DNA of 64,000 nt from Teratosphaeria epicoccoides (Eukaryota > Ascomycota > Dothideomycetes > Mycosphaerellales > Teratosphaeriaceae), in assembly GCA_021401465.1 (NCBI GenBank), contig JADDMT010000098.1, positions 45,198 to 109,197 of the forward strand, in the 5' to 3' direction. Position 1 is the first letter of the stretch. Every line of letters starts with the position of its first letter. Under the pieces are notes generated by a model. The model made no database searches and was not told the DNA's origin. It worked only from the letters and a program-made list of their open reading frames with translations. The position numbers were made by a program, and so were the translations under genes. This document shows positions 1 through 11,099 of the stretch, piece by piece.

Positions 1-2460
1 CTGAGGTGGAGTACCAGTGCATTACTTGCAGCAATGACGCTATGGCGAGGATGCAGAAGATGACGCTAGGCTTCGTGTTTGGTATGGCGGCAATGACTGT
101 GTTCAGTTTCACGTGGTTTGCCGGTGTGGCTGGAATACTGTAGATGTGGAGGTTGAGGATGTTAACAAATTACATTTGCGTTTAGTGCATTGCGAACGGT
201 GGTCTGACGTATTCGATCTGGGCATGGCAATGGATGGATAAGCATTTGTGCACACCTTCCGGTTGGCCGGGTATATCAAGGCACCCCTCTACGTGGATAT
301 GGCATGGGTGCTGAACGGCTTGAATAGGGACACGGCTTCCGGGTGGCGATGATATGATACGAAAAGCGTGATTTATAGCAGCTTTCGAGTTTGTGTTCAT
401 ACAACCTGGTAATGGCAGGCGAGATCTTATGAAGCCTTCACGGCAGCTTTTAATCATTGGTCGATGTCTCAGCTTCATTGCGTCTGCAACGGTATTATCG
501 GACGGAGCAGACGCTGGTGGTGCGGTACTCAACACTCAGCAAAACCCGAACTGGCTCTATCAGAGGACTCTTCGGTCATGCAGACGACTGCTCGGCGTAT
601 ACAACATTCGGGCATTGCTACACAAGCTTTCCATGGCTCGTGCCGTGCGCATGGTAACCTTTGGTCTTCCACTTGCAGACTCCAACGCAGACTCCTTCCA
701 TCACAGCTGCTTCGAAGCAGCCCAGAGATTCTACTAGATAAGTGTGTCAGCTATTTTTCTGGACGCTCGTCCCACTTACTGTCGCATTGGGCATGCATGC
801 TACCAGTGCATGATTGCACAGGAGCTACCGACTTCAGGTCTTGCTACAACAAGGCAGCCAGAAGCGCAGGTATGGAAAGGTCCTGGACATGGGAATGTTC
901 CTTCTATGGAAGCCGTGAGCAGCGTCCAGCTAAATATCCGTTATGCTCGACATTGCAATACTGGATGCTATTGACTGGATGTGTCCTTCGGGGCCGGACC
1001 TGCCTTTTGCGAGACCGTTGGGATATAAGGTCGCCCCGAACGCCGACTTCTCCATAATCTATACTACCTTGTCCAGGTCAGGGAGTCGTACTAACCAATA
1101 TCCCACAACTGCTTGCCAAATCGACACCTCAATATCAGCAGATCCCGAGGCAAGTATAATTTCAATTCAGTACATCATGACCAAAACCAGCATTATCGGC
1201 ACCCAAATAGTGCTCAAGCTCCTGGAATCATTCAGGCAAGACTGGGACTGCACGGTGAAAAGGTGAAGATGGTGGGACTGGGAGTGGCAGTGGTCAAGGC
1301 CAGCAGGCTTCGGGTTATCGTCGTGGTTTTGCGGACGACGCACAAGCTTGTGCTGTCACGGCGAACATCATCGGCGATGTTGACGAGCATCTCAGATTAC
1401 AAGCCAGAGAGCGCTTCGTGATCGGCCTTTGCTACAATGAGAACTTATGCGGACATTATCGTGACCGCTTGGACATCAACCGCGGTCCATAGCGCACACC
1501 TCAAAAATACCTTCGCTCCGTCGCGCAGCGCGAGACGAGCTATATCAGGAATGTACAGGTCATTGAAGAGGATCAAGCGCGCGATAAGGCGGACGTCACT
1601 AACCTAGTCGCCAAGAAGGAGCTTCGTCTCGATCTATAGCTTCGCTTCCTTTAAGTTTTCCCGCTCCTGCTTCCGAAGACCCTGAGCGCACCCGCTCAGC
1701 ACCTTGTTTGTGAGCTGGCAGAACGTCCCGTCTTCATCAACGATGACTGCAACATCGGTACCGTGCTGAACTGGAGCGAGTCAGGGGTGGTGCCGTTGTG
1801 CTTAGTGGCTGAGCCACCACAGATTGTTCGCTTCAAACGCGAGACCACGCTCCAGGTACCGTCAAACTTCAGCGGTACTGAAGCTGAGGCCGAAAAAGTG
1901 CGCATTCTCAACAATGTCGAGATGTCCTTAGCGTTCCGCACGCATACGAAAGCGGCACACACAGCGCCAGTGCTACACAAAACTTTCTTCGCCTATCAGG
2001 GTTAGACTTTGGTCGACGTTGCGGGAGCTGTTCGCGATTCTTGGAATGCTAGGCCAGTCTCTGTGCGAGAGGCTCTGATTCAGGTCTGGAAAACTGGAGC
2101 AAGATCAGGCCTTATGGGACTTCATGTCCGATCTCAATCATTGAGGAAGTTGCAGCGGCGCATGCTGAGGGAATCGGGATAGCTGAGCAGCGAGACAGCT
2201 GTTGAGACGCGGTGAAAAAGATTCTAGCGCCAGACGGCTATGTCGTGCACGACAGTTTAGAGGAGGCGATGGACCTGTCCCTTGAGATACGTGTCGCTGC
2301 CTTGCAGATCCTGGAGGGCAAGGAGCGAGACGAATTCGAGAAGAAGACGGCGTGAGCTAGAGAGGCGACTGTGACAGGCGAGAGAGATCGGGCTGCAATC
2401 TTCGCTTGGAACCGCTTGAAGTCCTAAACCGAGCTGGAGCGAAAGACCGAATGCTGTCTT
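1..2460 (+). pseudogene. Decayed coding tract, unrecognised
   Basis: No intact gene is visible. Several plus-strand stretches read like protein but break repeatedly. One frame is open for about 105 codons from about 1690 to a TAG at 2003-2005 and continues for roughly 58 more codons before the next stop. A different frame takes over near 2090 and runs, with one TGA near 2201, to about 2354 with a Glu/Lys-rich reading. These alternating frames suggest a gene that has accumulated indels and nonsense changes. I do not recognise the family. Chance open frames in GC-rich DNA are the alternative, so this is a weak call. Confidence 0.3.
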
Positions 2461-2807
2461 CGCCACGCATTCTGCTTTATTGGAGTGCTATACATACCGC
2501 TTTGGACACTTGCATGTCGAGAGCTGCAAGCCTTGCGACGGCTTAGCGTGTATCGACTAAATCAAACAGCCCTGCTGCAGTACAGAAACGCTGCGTATCA
2601 ACTCGTAGCCACGTCGGTGAGTTTACATGCAGCTTGTGATTGCCCTCTATACCGTGAAGACATGTGTAAGCAGGAAACAGCGCTAGCGCAGCTGGACCTG
2701 CAAGCCGTGGTGTTTGCCTTCTTTAAACCTTCCCGGCTTCTTTACAACAAGGGATTGCCTCCGGCATCCCGCAACTGCTACTTCGCGCATCGTCTCAATT
2801 ACGAACC

Positions 2808-3042
2808 ATGGCTTTGAAATTATTCAGCTCAGACAATAACAAGAACAAGAACAAGGGCAGCAGCAGCAGCCGCTACGAGATAGCCAAAGACCATGGTGGC
2901 CAGCAAGGCTTCATGCAGTCATATGGGCTGAAGAGTAAGCATATCGAAGTCCTGTCGTCCACCATCGCCTTGCTGACATGGTGTAGTGCACTATCCCGAG
3001 GACGTGCAAGAGGCCAAGGCCGTCCAAGATGTCATGCGCTAG
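2808..3042 (+). CDS. Small spliced conserved-looking protein, 60 aa
   Basis: Exon 1 is 2808-2934 and exon 2 is 2987-3042. The 52 nt intron starts GTAAGC, has a CTGAC branch sequence and ends GTGTAG. Joining restores one frame of 60 residues plus TAG. The product starts MALKLFSSDNNKNKNKGSSS, so it has a short hydrophobic start and an Asn/Lys/Ser low-complexity tract. Its C-terminus is acidic and helical (HYPEDVQEAKAVQDVMR). Without splicing the frame runs into unrelated sequence, so the splice explains the coding pattern better. I recognise no domain; the length and composition resemble small conserved fungal proteins of unknown role. The ATG at 2808 is preceded by ACC, a good context. Confidence 0.6.
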
Positions 3043-3305
3043 GCAGATCGATGCTAGCAGGCCGCGGATAGGAAGTCAACGGGCGGCAACAAATGAGGTC
3101 GCAAGGAAGATTCGTATGTCAGCTGATGTCTGATCATTACTAGTATGCGTCTGACGTCTCTGAGCAGTAAAGCATATCGCGGCGAAATGAGAAGACATGC
3201 GGGAGTACGGCGGTCAGCTCCTTGGCGGCAAGCCACCGCTGGCTTATTGGGCAGTGTCATATGTGTGTTCTATGGTTGGGCATCTTATTTAGATGTACAG
3301 CACTC

Positions 3306-4523
3306 TCAGGTATTGCCAAACACGAAGATGCCTTTCCCACTCCTGAAGCCTCCCAGCGTCCCTTGTACAGCATCCACCAGCTCCTTCTCCTTGGTATCAT
3401 GATTCCACGTCACCGGCGCGATCGGCACATCCTTGAACTTCCCTTGTCGCGTGAGGTCAAGCACCTCCTTTACACAGCTCTCCTTCTGCTTTGGATTCTC
3501 ATTGCTCCACTTGCTAACCCAAAAGCCATCGAAGCTGATATTCTTGAAGATCAACAGCCCAGTCGGCAGAGACACGGGCTGCTTACTCATGGCCCCGTAT
3601 GTAACGACATGTGAGCTCGGAGCCAGCAGCTTCGCCATGCTGTTGACAATCTTCCCTCCAACACAGTTCAGGCTGAGACGAATGGGTTCGCGGCCGCCGT
3701 TTGTGAATTGCTTGACCTGGTCTCTGAAGTCCTTCGACTCCAGCTCCTCGTCTGTGACGACCACATCTGCGCCCAAAGCTTTGAGCTCATTTTTCATCTC
3801 CTCCGTCCCACTTTCTCGTTCCCGAATCACATTGATGCTCTTATAGCCCCAAAGCTTTCCAAGCTGGATGGCTGCTCGGCCAACACCAGAATTCGCGCCG
3901 TTCTGGATAAACCATTCGCCTTGCTGCAAGCTGACAAAGTCCTTAAGCATCCTGTACGCTGTCATAGGGTTGACCGATACCGTCCCCACTTGCTCCGGCT
4001 TGAGACCATCCTTGTCCTTGATCACGACGATGTCGTCCACCTTTGCCTGCGCATGCGTCCTCCACGTGCCAAAGCCTTGCTTCTTCATGATAACCCAGTC
4101 ACCCTGCTCCACACCCTTGGCACTGCCGCCTTTCGCAATGACTTCTGCAACTCCTTCATTTCCACCTACAGCGATCGGCTCAGACGTTGACAAGTTGGTG
4201 GTGAATGTCGGCTTGGTGGGATATACTCCTTGGATCTGATTGATGTCTGCGGGATTGATTGGTGAGGCGAGAAAGCGAAGGGTCAGAAGGTCACCATGGG
4301 GAGGGCTGATCGAGTGGCCGTGTAAGTGTAGTACATCTTTCGGCTCGCCCAGCTTGGGGAGTGCGAGGACCTTGGCTTGTTCATAGCCGTACGCGGATAT
4401 GCATCGTCGCTGACCACCTTGAGCCACTGCCGTCGGTAGTTGGCGGGCGACGGGTCTGTAGGCACACGGGAATGCTCGCGACGGTGCCATTGTTGTCGGC
4501 CATACTTGATGTTCACCAGGCAT
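3306..4523 (-). CDS. ETR1: Mitochondrial trans-2-enoyl-CoA/ACP reductase
   Basis: A single-exon 405 aa MDR-superfamily enzyme. Family knowledge: it catalyses the last, NADPH-dependent step of mitochondrial type II fatty acid synthesis, needed for lipoate supply and respiration. Visible features are an Arg/Ala-rich presequence (about residues 1-42), the substrate-site region PADINQIQGVYPTKP with the expected catalytic Tyr at residue 101, the GGNEGVAEV segment near 120, and the nucleotide-binding motif QNGANSGVGRAAIQLGK near 207-223. NVIRERE follows, the basic stretch typical of NADPH use. Length matches the family. The ATG at 4523 gives a full presequence; a second Met 11 codons later is an alternative start. 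The gene on its right reads in the same direction. Confidence 0.95.
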   Translation of the reverse strand: MPGEHQVWPTTMAPSRAFPCAYRPVARQLPTAVAQGGQRRCISAYGYEQAKVLALPKLGEPKDVLHLHGHSISPPHGDLLTLRFLASPINPADINQIQGVYPTKPTFTTNLSTSEPIAVGGNEGVAEVIAKGGSAKGVEQGDWVIMKKQGFGTWRTHAQAKVDDIVVIKDKDGLKPEQVGTVSVNPMTAYRMLKDFVSLQQGEWFIQNGANSGVGRAAIQLGKLWGYKSINVIRERESGTEEMKNELKALGADVVVTDEELESKDFRDQVKQFTNGGREPIRLSLNCVGGKIVNSMAKLLAPSSHVVTYGAMSKQPVSLPTGLLIFKNISFDGFWVSKWSNENPKQKESCVKEVLDLTRQGKFKDVPIAPVTWNHDTKEKELVDAVQGTLGGFRSGKGIFVFGNT

Positions 4524-5029
4524 CTACAGAATCTCATGCACTTGTGACGTAATCTCACGCGATTGCGCAAGGAGCGTCAGTGCGTTCCGCAACGACCTCC
4601 AATGTTCATGTTCGCTGCATGAGGAGACTGATAAGTAATTGCATCATTGTTTTGTCTCTTTTCGGAATAACACGTAACATGATGCGGCAAAGCCTCGAGC
4701 TACATCACCATCTCCAAATCAGATGCGCCCCCACGAAACACCGTCGACTGCATGGTGTATAATCCGCGAGCGCCTAGACAGTTCGGAAATGAAGCCCATC
4801 AACCAGACTATGCAATGCTCGAATTCTCATCATCGATCATAGCGCCCCCGCTCCTGCCTGTTCCATGCTGACAAGATCCAGACTCTTGCTCGACCAGTTG
4901 TTGCGGCACTCCGCATGCCATGAATGACTGGACGAAAATCTATCGCTACGTGCTTTGACGACCATCGTTCGTGGTCTAATCCCACTCGCTGCACATAGTG
5001 TCGCCGACCAGGAACCTAGCTGCTTTTTT
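4524..5029. other. Intergenic, no gene seen
   Basis: This 506 bp gap lies between two minus-strand genes. It must hold the promoter of the enoyl reductase and the terminator of the gene to its right. Short open frames here have no coding character. I see no repeat or RNA gene. Confidence 0.5.
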
Positions 5030-5998
5030 CTAAGAGGGCAGCGAGTTCCAGTTGCTTAGCCCAGGCGTGGACGAAGGCCACGGGGCTCTGGCAGGCACGT
5101 ACTGCTCAGAGCTGATGTCAACAGCAGAGTCGAACGCGTTCGCTGGCTGGGATGAGGCTGAAGTCTGCCTTGACAGCGTCGTCTTGGTCTTCCATTCAGC
5201 CTCGTGTTGCGTGGCAACTTGAGCCACGCTTCTGGCTCGGCTGCCCGCCGACTTTGATACAGAGCTCGCGGCATCCAGCCAGGCTTGAGGTGCATTTTCG
5301 GTGATACTGCCCAGGCTGCTTAGGCTCGAGCTGCTGCCGAGACTGGTTCCGCTCTCTGCCTGGACGGAAGCGGCAAGTCGGGATGCCGATGGTGCCCCGA
5401 ACGGCGTGCCGTCAAGGGTGAGAGGCGTGTCATCGTCCTCATCTTCGGACAGGACTTCCCAGGAGCGGTCGAGGACATGAGCTCTGCTTACATGATCCTG
5501 GAATTCATGCTTACCAGCTGCGAGCTGTCCATCAGCGCGAGCAAGCTTGTCAGCAGCATTGACTGCCGAATTTGGCCTAGCGCATTCGTTCTGCTGACCC
5601 AACTCTTTGCGTCGAAGGGCGTCTTGCAATGCCTCCTCCAAGATAGGACACTCCTCGTACCCATACTTTCTAGCAAAATTCTGCTGGATCCTGATAGCTT
5701 CGATGTATGCGTCAGGATCCACTGCGCGCGTCCTATCCGCCAAAGGGCAGTTTTTGAATCCACCTCGGAAGAGCCTGTCCTCTGGCACAGGTATGGAGTT
5801 CTTGTCCGAGGAGACTTTATCGATGACCTTGCGGAGCTGATTGCGGAGCTTGGCTGTGGCCTTTTTCAGGCCCTCTAAGCCCTTGCCGCCCTTGGTGCCC
5901 GACGCCTGGCGGTCCGCGGTGGAGGTGCTGCTCTTCTCGCCGCAGATGCTGCATCCGTCGGTGGAAGATTTGCTCATGGTGGTAGCCAGTCGTGCCAT
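5030..5998 (-). CDS. Hypothetical fungal protein, 322 aa
   Basis: A single open frame of 322 residues. The N-terminus has a CSICGEKSS segment, a lone CxxC pair that is too little for a zinc finger call. Residues about 40-70 are Lys/Arg-rich and helical. A better-ordered central block follows, around DPDAYIEAIRIQQNFARKYG (about 94-113), then an Asp/Glu patch and a long Ser/Ala-rich, probably disordered tail. I do not recognise the family. Two near Met codons (residues 1 and 8) could start it. The neighbour to the right is divergent, with 591 bp between the starts. Confidence 0.7.
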   Translation of the reverse strand: MARLATTMSKSSTDGCSICGEKSSTSTADRQASGTKGGKGLEGLKKATAKLRNQLRKVIDKVSSDKNSIPVPEDRLFRGGFKNCPLADRTRAVDPDAYIEAIRIQQNFARKYGYEECPILEEALQDALRRKELGQQNECARPNSAVNAADKLARADGQLAAGKHEFQDHVSRAHVLDRSWEVLSEDEDDDTPLTLDGTPFGAPSASRLAASVQAESGTSLGSSSSLSSLGSITENAPQAWLDAASSVSKSAGSRARSVAQVATQHEAEWKTKTTLSRQTSASSQPANAFDSAVDISSEQYVPARAPWPSSTPGLSNWNSLPS

Positions 5999-6589
5999 GT
6001 TGAGCAGTAGAGCTCGGAGGGTGGATGTGTTGCCTTCGTCTTAAAGCCCTTGGCTTGGTTCAAAAGTCGTAGAAAAGCGGTGCTGCACCCTTCTGCTTCC
6101 CTCGAGCTGTTCTTTCGCAATTTGTTCAACGCTGCTGCGCTGCTGGGTTTGCAGGTGCTTGGTGTCTTGTTATTCTTCGACAGTCGAAGGTGTTCGATCT
6201 TTTGCTCAGAGCAGGAGAGGGGCAGTCGAGGTCGTGGTAAGTGTGCAGACAGCTTGTTGATGGCTGTATGCTGTGCTTAGAGAGTGGATTGAAAAGATGA
6301 AGAGTTGAGAACGAGAGAATTTTTTTATAGTTGTCTGCGAAGGGGCTCATCCGATTGTGATGCTATAGAAGCTTACTGGCTTACATCGATTCGACGACAT
6401 AGAAGCTGGTCATGTTAAACATTGCGATCTTGGCACTACGGCGTTAGGACACGATCTGGCCGCACACGACAAAGTTGTCGGACACTGTTCAAGTAGCTTG
6501 TATCTCGTGTCCATAGACGACGGCTCTTTCTGGTAGACAGACAGCCCTTTGCGAGCCTTTTGCGATAGACAGAGACTGGAGACACGAGT
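5999..6589. other. Divergent promoter region
   Basis: This 591 bp gap separates two divergently transcribed hypothetical genes (starts at 5998 and 6590), so it should hold both promoters. A T-rich run near 6319-6330 is the only compositional feature. No RNA gene or repeat is seen. Confidence 0.45.
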
Positions 6590-9121
6590 ATGCCACGTCT
6601 ACGGACGGCTGGTACAGGTCCTTCAATCGGAGCTTCGGACAGGAATGGGAGCAGCAGCGGCGCAAATGGCCCTCTCTCTGGCACAGAAGCCGCTCATATA
6701 GATACGATGGGCGCATCCAATGGTCTGCTGGACGCAAACGGCGATAGCAGCCCACTCACTACGAAACGACGCACACTATCAAATTTCTTCGCTTCCGGTA
6801 ACGAGCCTGGCGGGCGGCGTGACACCGTACAGGATCATGATACCCAAGCCGCGAGACTCAGCAAGCCACGCAGTATGCTCACCCTCGGACGTCGCCACGA
6901 GGCCCTCGAGAATACGGCTACAAGTCAGCAGGATGCTGCTCCAGCATTACGGGCCAGTCAAAGTGTCAATTTCGAGTCTGTCCGGCAGCCGCCTTTACCA
7001 CCCCTGCTTCGCAAGATGAAGAGTAAGCTGAATCTTCGCGAGACTGGTTCGACCTTCATGAGCCGCCTGAATCATAGACCCAGCCTCGCGTCTGTACTTC
7101 CACGACAGCTTCGCAGTGACCATGACGACTTGGTAGGCGATGATAGCAGCTCAACTCTTACCATCAGATGCGTCGCTCCCAGCAGACCTTTATTCCTAGT
7201 CGATTCGACGACCGCGGCTGAAGCGCAAGGCGAAAATAGCCCTGCTTCTGTATTAGGTAACGGCAACGAAGAGCAGTCTGCTGTCGCCGACGACCAGGCT
7301 GCCTCAAATGCAAATCACGCCAAAGTCGATTCGAAGCACGAGAAAGTGCACGCCGACGACCAAGCTGCCAACCGCAAGCGTAACGGACAGTTGTACGAGG
7401 ACGGCGTTGACCTTGGCGTTTCAGCTGAGCATGATATAACCCTGGCCTCTGGCGCTCAGGGATATCTAGATCTCGTCGATTCCCATCCTCGCGCTGCAGA
7501 TGACCGCAACGGTGACGGTGCTTCCCAAATCACTCAGCCAGGGCCATCGTACGAGTTAGCAGGCGAGATTGCAGGGAAACGCTCCAGCTTGGCGCGACAC
7601 GTTCTGTCAGATGGCTCAAATTGCTCGCCGGTGAACTGCGCCGGCACGAGGTACGGGGAACTGCCGCAAGGCGACGATAGATTTTCAGTACGCTCACAGG
7701 CCGCGGATCGTGTAAAGAGGCGCGCACCAGTGCTCAGCGCCTTCCGCCGCAACAGCGCGTTGCAGCAAGAGGAAGGCTGGGTCCCGCTGGCTGAGTACTC
7801 GGAGAGCCGTTCCACTTTAGTTGATCTGAGCCAAAGGCTCGGAGATTTCAGCTTCAACGGGAGCAGCGCACGGCACACATCGGAACATGCAATCAGTCCT
7901 ACTGCAGGCGGTTATGAGGACCGCAAGAAGGGTTTCTGGTCTTTTGGCAAAGGCAAGCAACGCCGAAAGACGAGCGAGTCCACGAATCTGGCGGTGCATG
8001 CCCTCGGCTTCGATGTGGGCGGTCCGATACTCCAGAAAAAAGCCAAAAATCTAATCCGACACAGCGACTGGAGAAGTCAGATCAACGCTGGTATGGCTGT
8101 CCGCAATGTTGACCACGAGAGCGTAGACGATGAGACTGTTGACGACGCCACACGCGATAATCATCGCCAAGCAGCCCTCGCGGCGCTGAATGGAGAATTT
8201 GAGCCGCCAGCGATGGCCCCGGGAAAGATTGCCAGAAAGGTCGAGACCCAGCCAGACGCTTTCGACGATGGCCTGGCAGGTCTCCGAATTACCACCGCGC
8301 GAGAGCCCGAGATCCCGCAGAATGTCCGTGCAACGATGTCCATCCAGTCTGTTGGTCTCGAGGACGCATTTGCACCTGCCGACAGCCAGCCTTGCGAGCT
8401 AGAGGATACCAGTGAGCAGGTCGTGCATTCAGCTGTGCTCAGCAACTACGAGAGATTGCAGGTCGAGCAGCCGCACATTTCTGTCAACCAGTTCCAATCA
8501 TTGCTGAATAACCCTGCATTGACGGCGTTTCGTGCTTCTGATGTCCGCAAGGTCGTGACGAAACTGCAGAAACAGCTTTCTGCACTTGCGGGAAAGCAAG
8601 CCGAGCTACAGCGCCTGATTGTGCAGAGACGCTATGCGATCAAGACTGGTCTGCGCCATGCTTCGGCGGCTCATTCCTTGGCACTGTACAATGAGCTGGA
8701 ATTGCAGTCGAGTGGTTCCCTTGTGGACTGGGCCAAAGCATATTGCAATGCCAGGCTCGACCGGGCCATGATGGGCCCCAATATGGATTGGGACCTCGAA
8801 ATCGGGAAATGGGAAGAGTCTGGCTGTCGCGACCGCCATGTCGCGAAGACGACTTCTCGGCTGACTTTGAGCTTGACGATAATCGAGGAAAGGGACGATG
8901 ATTCCGACACTGGAACAATCAAGCGCTCTTCTTTGGCGCATCCAAGCATTAGCAACGACTCCAGCGTCTACTCGACTATGATGCAGCGCCCTGAGGTGAC
9001 AGGTTCGGGAGCGCACGCGGCCACACCAGTGACAGATGCTGCAGCCAAAATTGGCATTGTTCACGTTTCGATGCTTGACCGCCCTCGTGGCTATCAACGG
9101 TACTCCTTGCGCTGGGAGTGA
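6590..9121 (+). CDS. Large hypothetical protein, 843 aa
   Basis: An uninterrupted 843-codon frame ending in TGA. Most of it is low-complexity and probably disordered: Ser/Gly/Asn-rich at the start, Asp/Ala-rich in the middle, with basic patches such as KGFWSFGKGKQRRK near 445. The C-terminal third is better ordered. A predicted helical, probably coiled-coil block runs from about residue 625 (SNYERLQVEQPHISVNQFQS) through KVVTKLQKQLSALAGKQAEL, followed by a Trp-containing segment near 720. I recognise no catalytic motif. The architecture, a long disordered N-terminus and C-terminal coiled coil, would suit a scaffold or cortical protein, but that is only inference. The ATG at 6590 is the first in frame. 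Confidence 0.8.
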   Translation: MPRLRTAGTGPSIGASDRNGSSSGANGPLSGTEAAHIDTMGASNGLLDANGDSSPLTTKRRTLSNFFASGNEPGGRRDTVQDHDTQAARLSKPRSMLTLGRRHEALENTATSQQDAAPALRASQSVNFESVRQPPLPPLLRKMKSKLNLRETGSTFMSRLNHRPSLASVLPRQLRSDHDDLVGDDSSSTLTIRCVAPSRPLFLVDSTTAAEAQGENSPASVLGNGNEEQSAVADDQAASNANHAKVDSKHEKVHADDQAANRKRNGQLYEDGVDLGVSAEHDITLASGAQGYLDLVDSHPRAADDRNGDGASQITQPGPSYELAGEIAGKRSSLARHVLSDGSNCSPVNCAGTRYGELPQGDDRFSVRSQAADRVKRRAPVLSAFRRNSALQQEEGWVPLAEYSESRSTLVDLSQRLGDFSFNGSSARHTSEHAISPTAGGYEDRKKGFWSFGKGKQRRKTSESTNLAVHALGFDVGGPILQKKAKNLIRHSDWRSQINAGMAVRNVDHESVDDETVDDATRDNHRQAALAALNGEFEPPAMAPGKIARKVETQPDAFDDGLAGLRITTAREPEIPQNVRATMSIQSVGLEDAFAPADSQPCELEDTSEQVVHSAVLSNYERLQVEQPHISVNQFQSLLNNPALTAFRASDVRKVVTKLQKQLSALAGKQAELQRLIVQRRYAIKTGLRHASAAHSLALYNELELQSSGSLVDWAKAYCNARLDRAMMGPNMDWDLEIGKWEESGCRDRHVAKTTSRLTLSLTIIEERDDDSDTGTIKRSSLAHPSISNDSSVYSTMMQRPEVTGSGAHAATPVTDAAAKIGIVHVSMLDRPRGYQRYSLRWE

Positions 9122-9400
9122 TTGTGCCGAATGGTAAGCATGTGCAGTGACAATGCAAATATGACAATATATTGACACGATCGAGCAGCGCCAACAGCAC
9201 AATTCGATTGCACATGTAATTGACTCCACCCAAAAGTTTTAAAGTTTGCGGCATTAGCGATTCTATCTCTTGGGCAAGCACGATCCACAGCATACATCTA
9301 CATCCGTGGGAAAAGCCAAGAGACCCACCAGCGATCGAAGAAAGACAGCATATATACATACCATCAGCATACAGCTCATGTTGACCACAAGCAAGCCATA

Positions 9401-9664
9401 ATGTCCTGCTTCCCACTCTCCCTCTCACCAGCACATCAATGGCGCATGTACAAAGCTCGCCAGCAAGCCCGTCGTCAAGAGCAGCTCGCTCGTAACAACC
9501 ACGAGCGCCGCACCATTGGACTCTTGAACTTGGCGTTCCGCTCGCTCAACTCTGTCAACAGCCTCACCGATGCTGATCCGGGGAGGTTCCATCGGGAGCG
9601 GGAAGGCAATAATTGGTATGCGAAGTGTGCTGGGAAGGAGGTCCCTGACCATGGGCGATGGTGA
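9401..9664 (+). CDS. Possible small protein, 87 aa
   Basis: An 87-codon open frame, Arg/Gln/Asn-rich and helical in its middle (RMYKARQQARRQEQLARNN), ending in TGA after GKEVPDHGRW. Composition is compatible with coding, and it stands alone between two larger genes. I recognise no family, and competing minus-strand frames cover the same bases. Conservation in related species would decide. Confidence 0.3.
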   Translation: MSCFPLSLSPAHQWRMYKARQQARRQEQLARNNHERRTIGLLNLAFRSLNSVNSLTDADPGRFHREREGNNWYAKCAGKEVPDHGRW

Positions 9665-10307
9665 TGTCGCGACGGGAGAGATATCGTGCCGTTGACACAG
9701 CCAGCGGGTCTGAGCGGGAGGTGATGATGCGGCTTCGATGAGGGATGGCGCAAGTGGCTGCTGTGCCTTTTCGTGCCTGTTACATCTGACGCTGCTTTGG
9801 ACGATCCATACAAAAGCAAGTCGATTATCTTTGGCTGGCAACAGTACTGATTTTGCAGTCTCGCTCTCCTACCGGCATTGAAATTGGCTGACGCTGCTGT
9901 AAGTCCCTTTCGGCAGATGCGGACTTACATGACTGGAGCTCTTGCCGTCCCCATCGATGAACCGTGAGAGAATGCTTAAGGATTCAAAAAGTGATCCATG
10001 CGCGTAGTCTCGCTCTCTCACTCGTACATATCTCGCCATCGATTCCGTAATTGGGTGCCTGCCAAGAACGAACATCGGTGTCGACGCTTTCTGGACCCAT
10101 AAGCTCATGCCACGTGCCACGTACATTTGCGCAGTCGTCTGCCAGAGCCCGACTGGCACCGTGCTGTGATCCCAAATGACCATAAAACAAGCCCTCGAAG
10201 TCATACAGGAGGGGTATATCACATAATACAACTCCAGCCCACCGCAGACGGGAGCCCCGCCGTCCTAGACAACCTCAACGCCTGCAACCACGTGCATCCT
10301 TGCAATC
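9665..10307. other. Intergenic, no gene seen
   Basis: 643 bp upstream of the 3' end of the next minus-strand gene. Only short overlapping frames on both strands are present. I see no repeat, tRNA or clear promoter element. Confidence 0.4.
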
Positions 10308-11099
10308 CTACCGCTTGAAGAGTCCCTCGTCCCAGCCTAGGGCTCCTCCATCGAGCTGACCGCCTCCCAAGGCACCGATCTGGGGCAACAACGGCGCAGG
10401 ACTCGACTCCTTGACCCTCTTGCTCTCCCTCGTGTCCGGCCGCTGATTCTCATCCACGCTGTCAAGACCGAACCCAGTATCCTCATTCATAGTGAACATG
10501 CCGCTCTTGCGCTTGAACCAGCTGGCCGACTTCCTCTTCGAGAGCTCAGGACGTGGATAGACAGCGCCTCCGACAGACGAAGCGGTCGTGGAAGCCATGC
10601 TTGGCGAGGACGGGCGCTTGAAGCCGTTGATCGGAGGCACTTGCCTTTCGCTGGTGTGGGTGGAGATACTGAGCGAAGTGCGGGAGCTGTTGAGAGAGGA
10701 GCGGAGCGAGCTCATGCTGAACAGCTTGCGGACGCCCGTAGCTCTGCGCTGTGGCTCGGGCGAATGGATGTGTTGCGACGCTGAGTCGGCGGCTGACGCG
10801 GGCGATCCGGGCACTTTGAAGGGGCGGTCGCTGCCTCGCGGCTTGGGCTTCGACATTGGGAAACTTGTGCTCTCTGGTTCTGGTGTTGGAGGGAAAATGC
10901 CAGTGCAATGGTCTGGTGTGGTGGGATGAGATGTCAGCGGGCCGCCGCCTGGGGTAGGTGGTCTTCGTGTGATGAGACTGTCGTGTATTGAAGGTGGTGG
11001 CGACGGTTGCGGGGCTGGGATGGTCGTTCCTGCAACGAGAGAGAAATTCACAGGCTGGACGGAGAGAGGCTGATGGGGAAATCTTCCATTTGTCGACAT
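10308..11099 (-). CDS. Ser/Pro-rich hypothetical protein, 263 aa
   Basis: I place the start at 11099 (MSTNGRFPHQPLSVQ), giving 263 residues. The open frame extends 177 codons further upstream, but that part is unlike the rest and probably 5' leader. The product is Ser/Pro/Thr-rich. It has short ordered islands: a Pro-rich N-terminus with TPGGGPLTSHPTTP, a central ATGVRKLFSMSSLRSSLNSS segment, and a basic RKSASWFKRKSGMFTMNED segment before an acidic tail that ends GWDEGLFKR. The pattern RKLFS...KRKS.SWFKRKS appears familiar from uncharacterised fungal proteins with phosphorylatable Ser tracts. No enzymatic domain is visible. Role unknown. Confidence 0.75.
   Translation of the reverse strand: MSTNGRFPHQPLSVQPVNFSLVAGTTIPAPQPSPPPSIHDSLITRRPPTPGGGPLTSHPTTPDHCTGIFPPTPEPESTSFPMSKPKPRGSDRPFKVPGSPASAADSASQHIHSPEPQRRATGVRKLFSMSSLRSSLNSSRTSLSISTHTSERQVPPINGFKRPSSPSMASTTASSVGGAVYPRPELSKRKSASWFKRKSGMFTMNEDTGFGLDSVDENQRPDTRESKRVKESSPAPLLPQIGALGGGQLDGGALGWDEGLFKR

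Noticed and set aside
464..1057. 197-codon plus-strand frame near the left edge
   Set aside because: Cys/Ser/Arg-rich composition without domain features, overlapped by several frames of similar length. It looks like a chance frame in a decayed tract.
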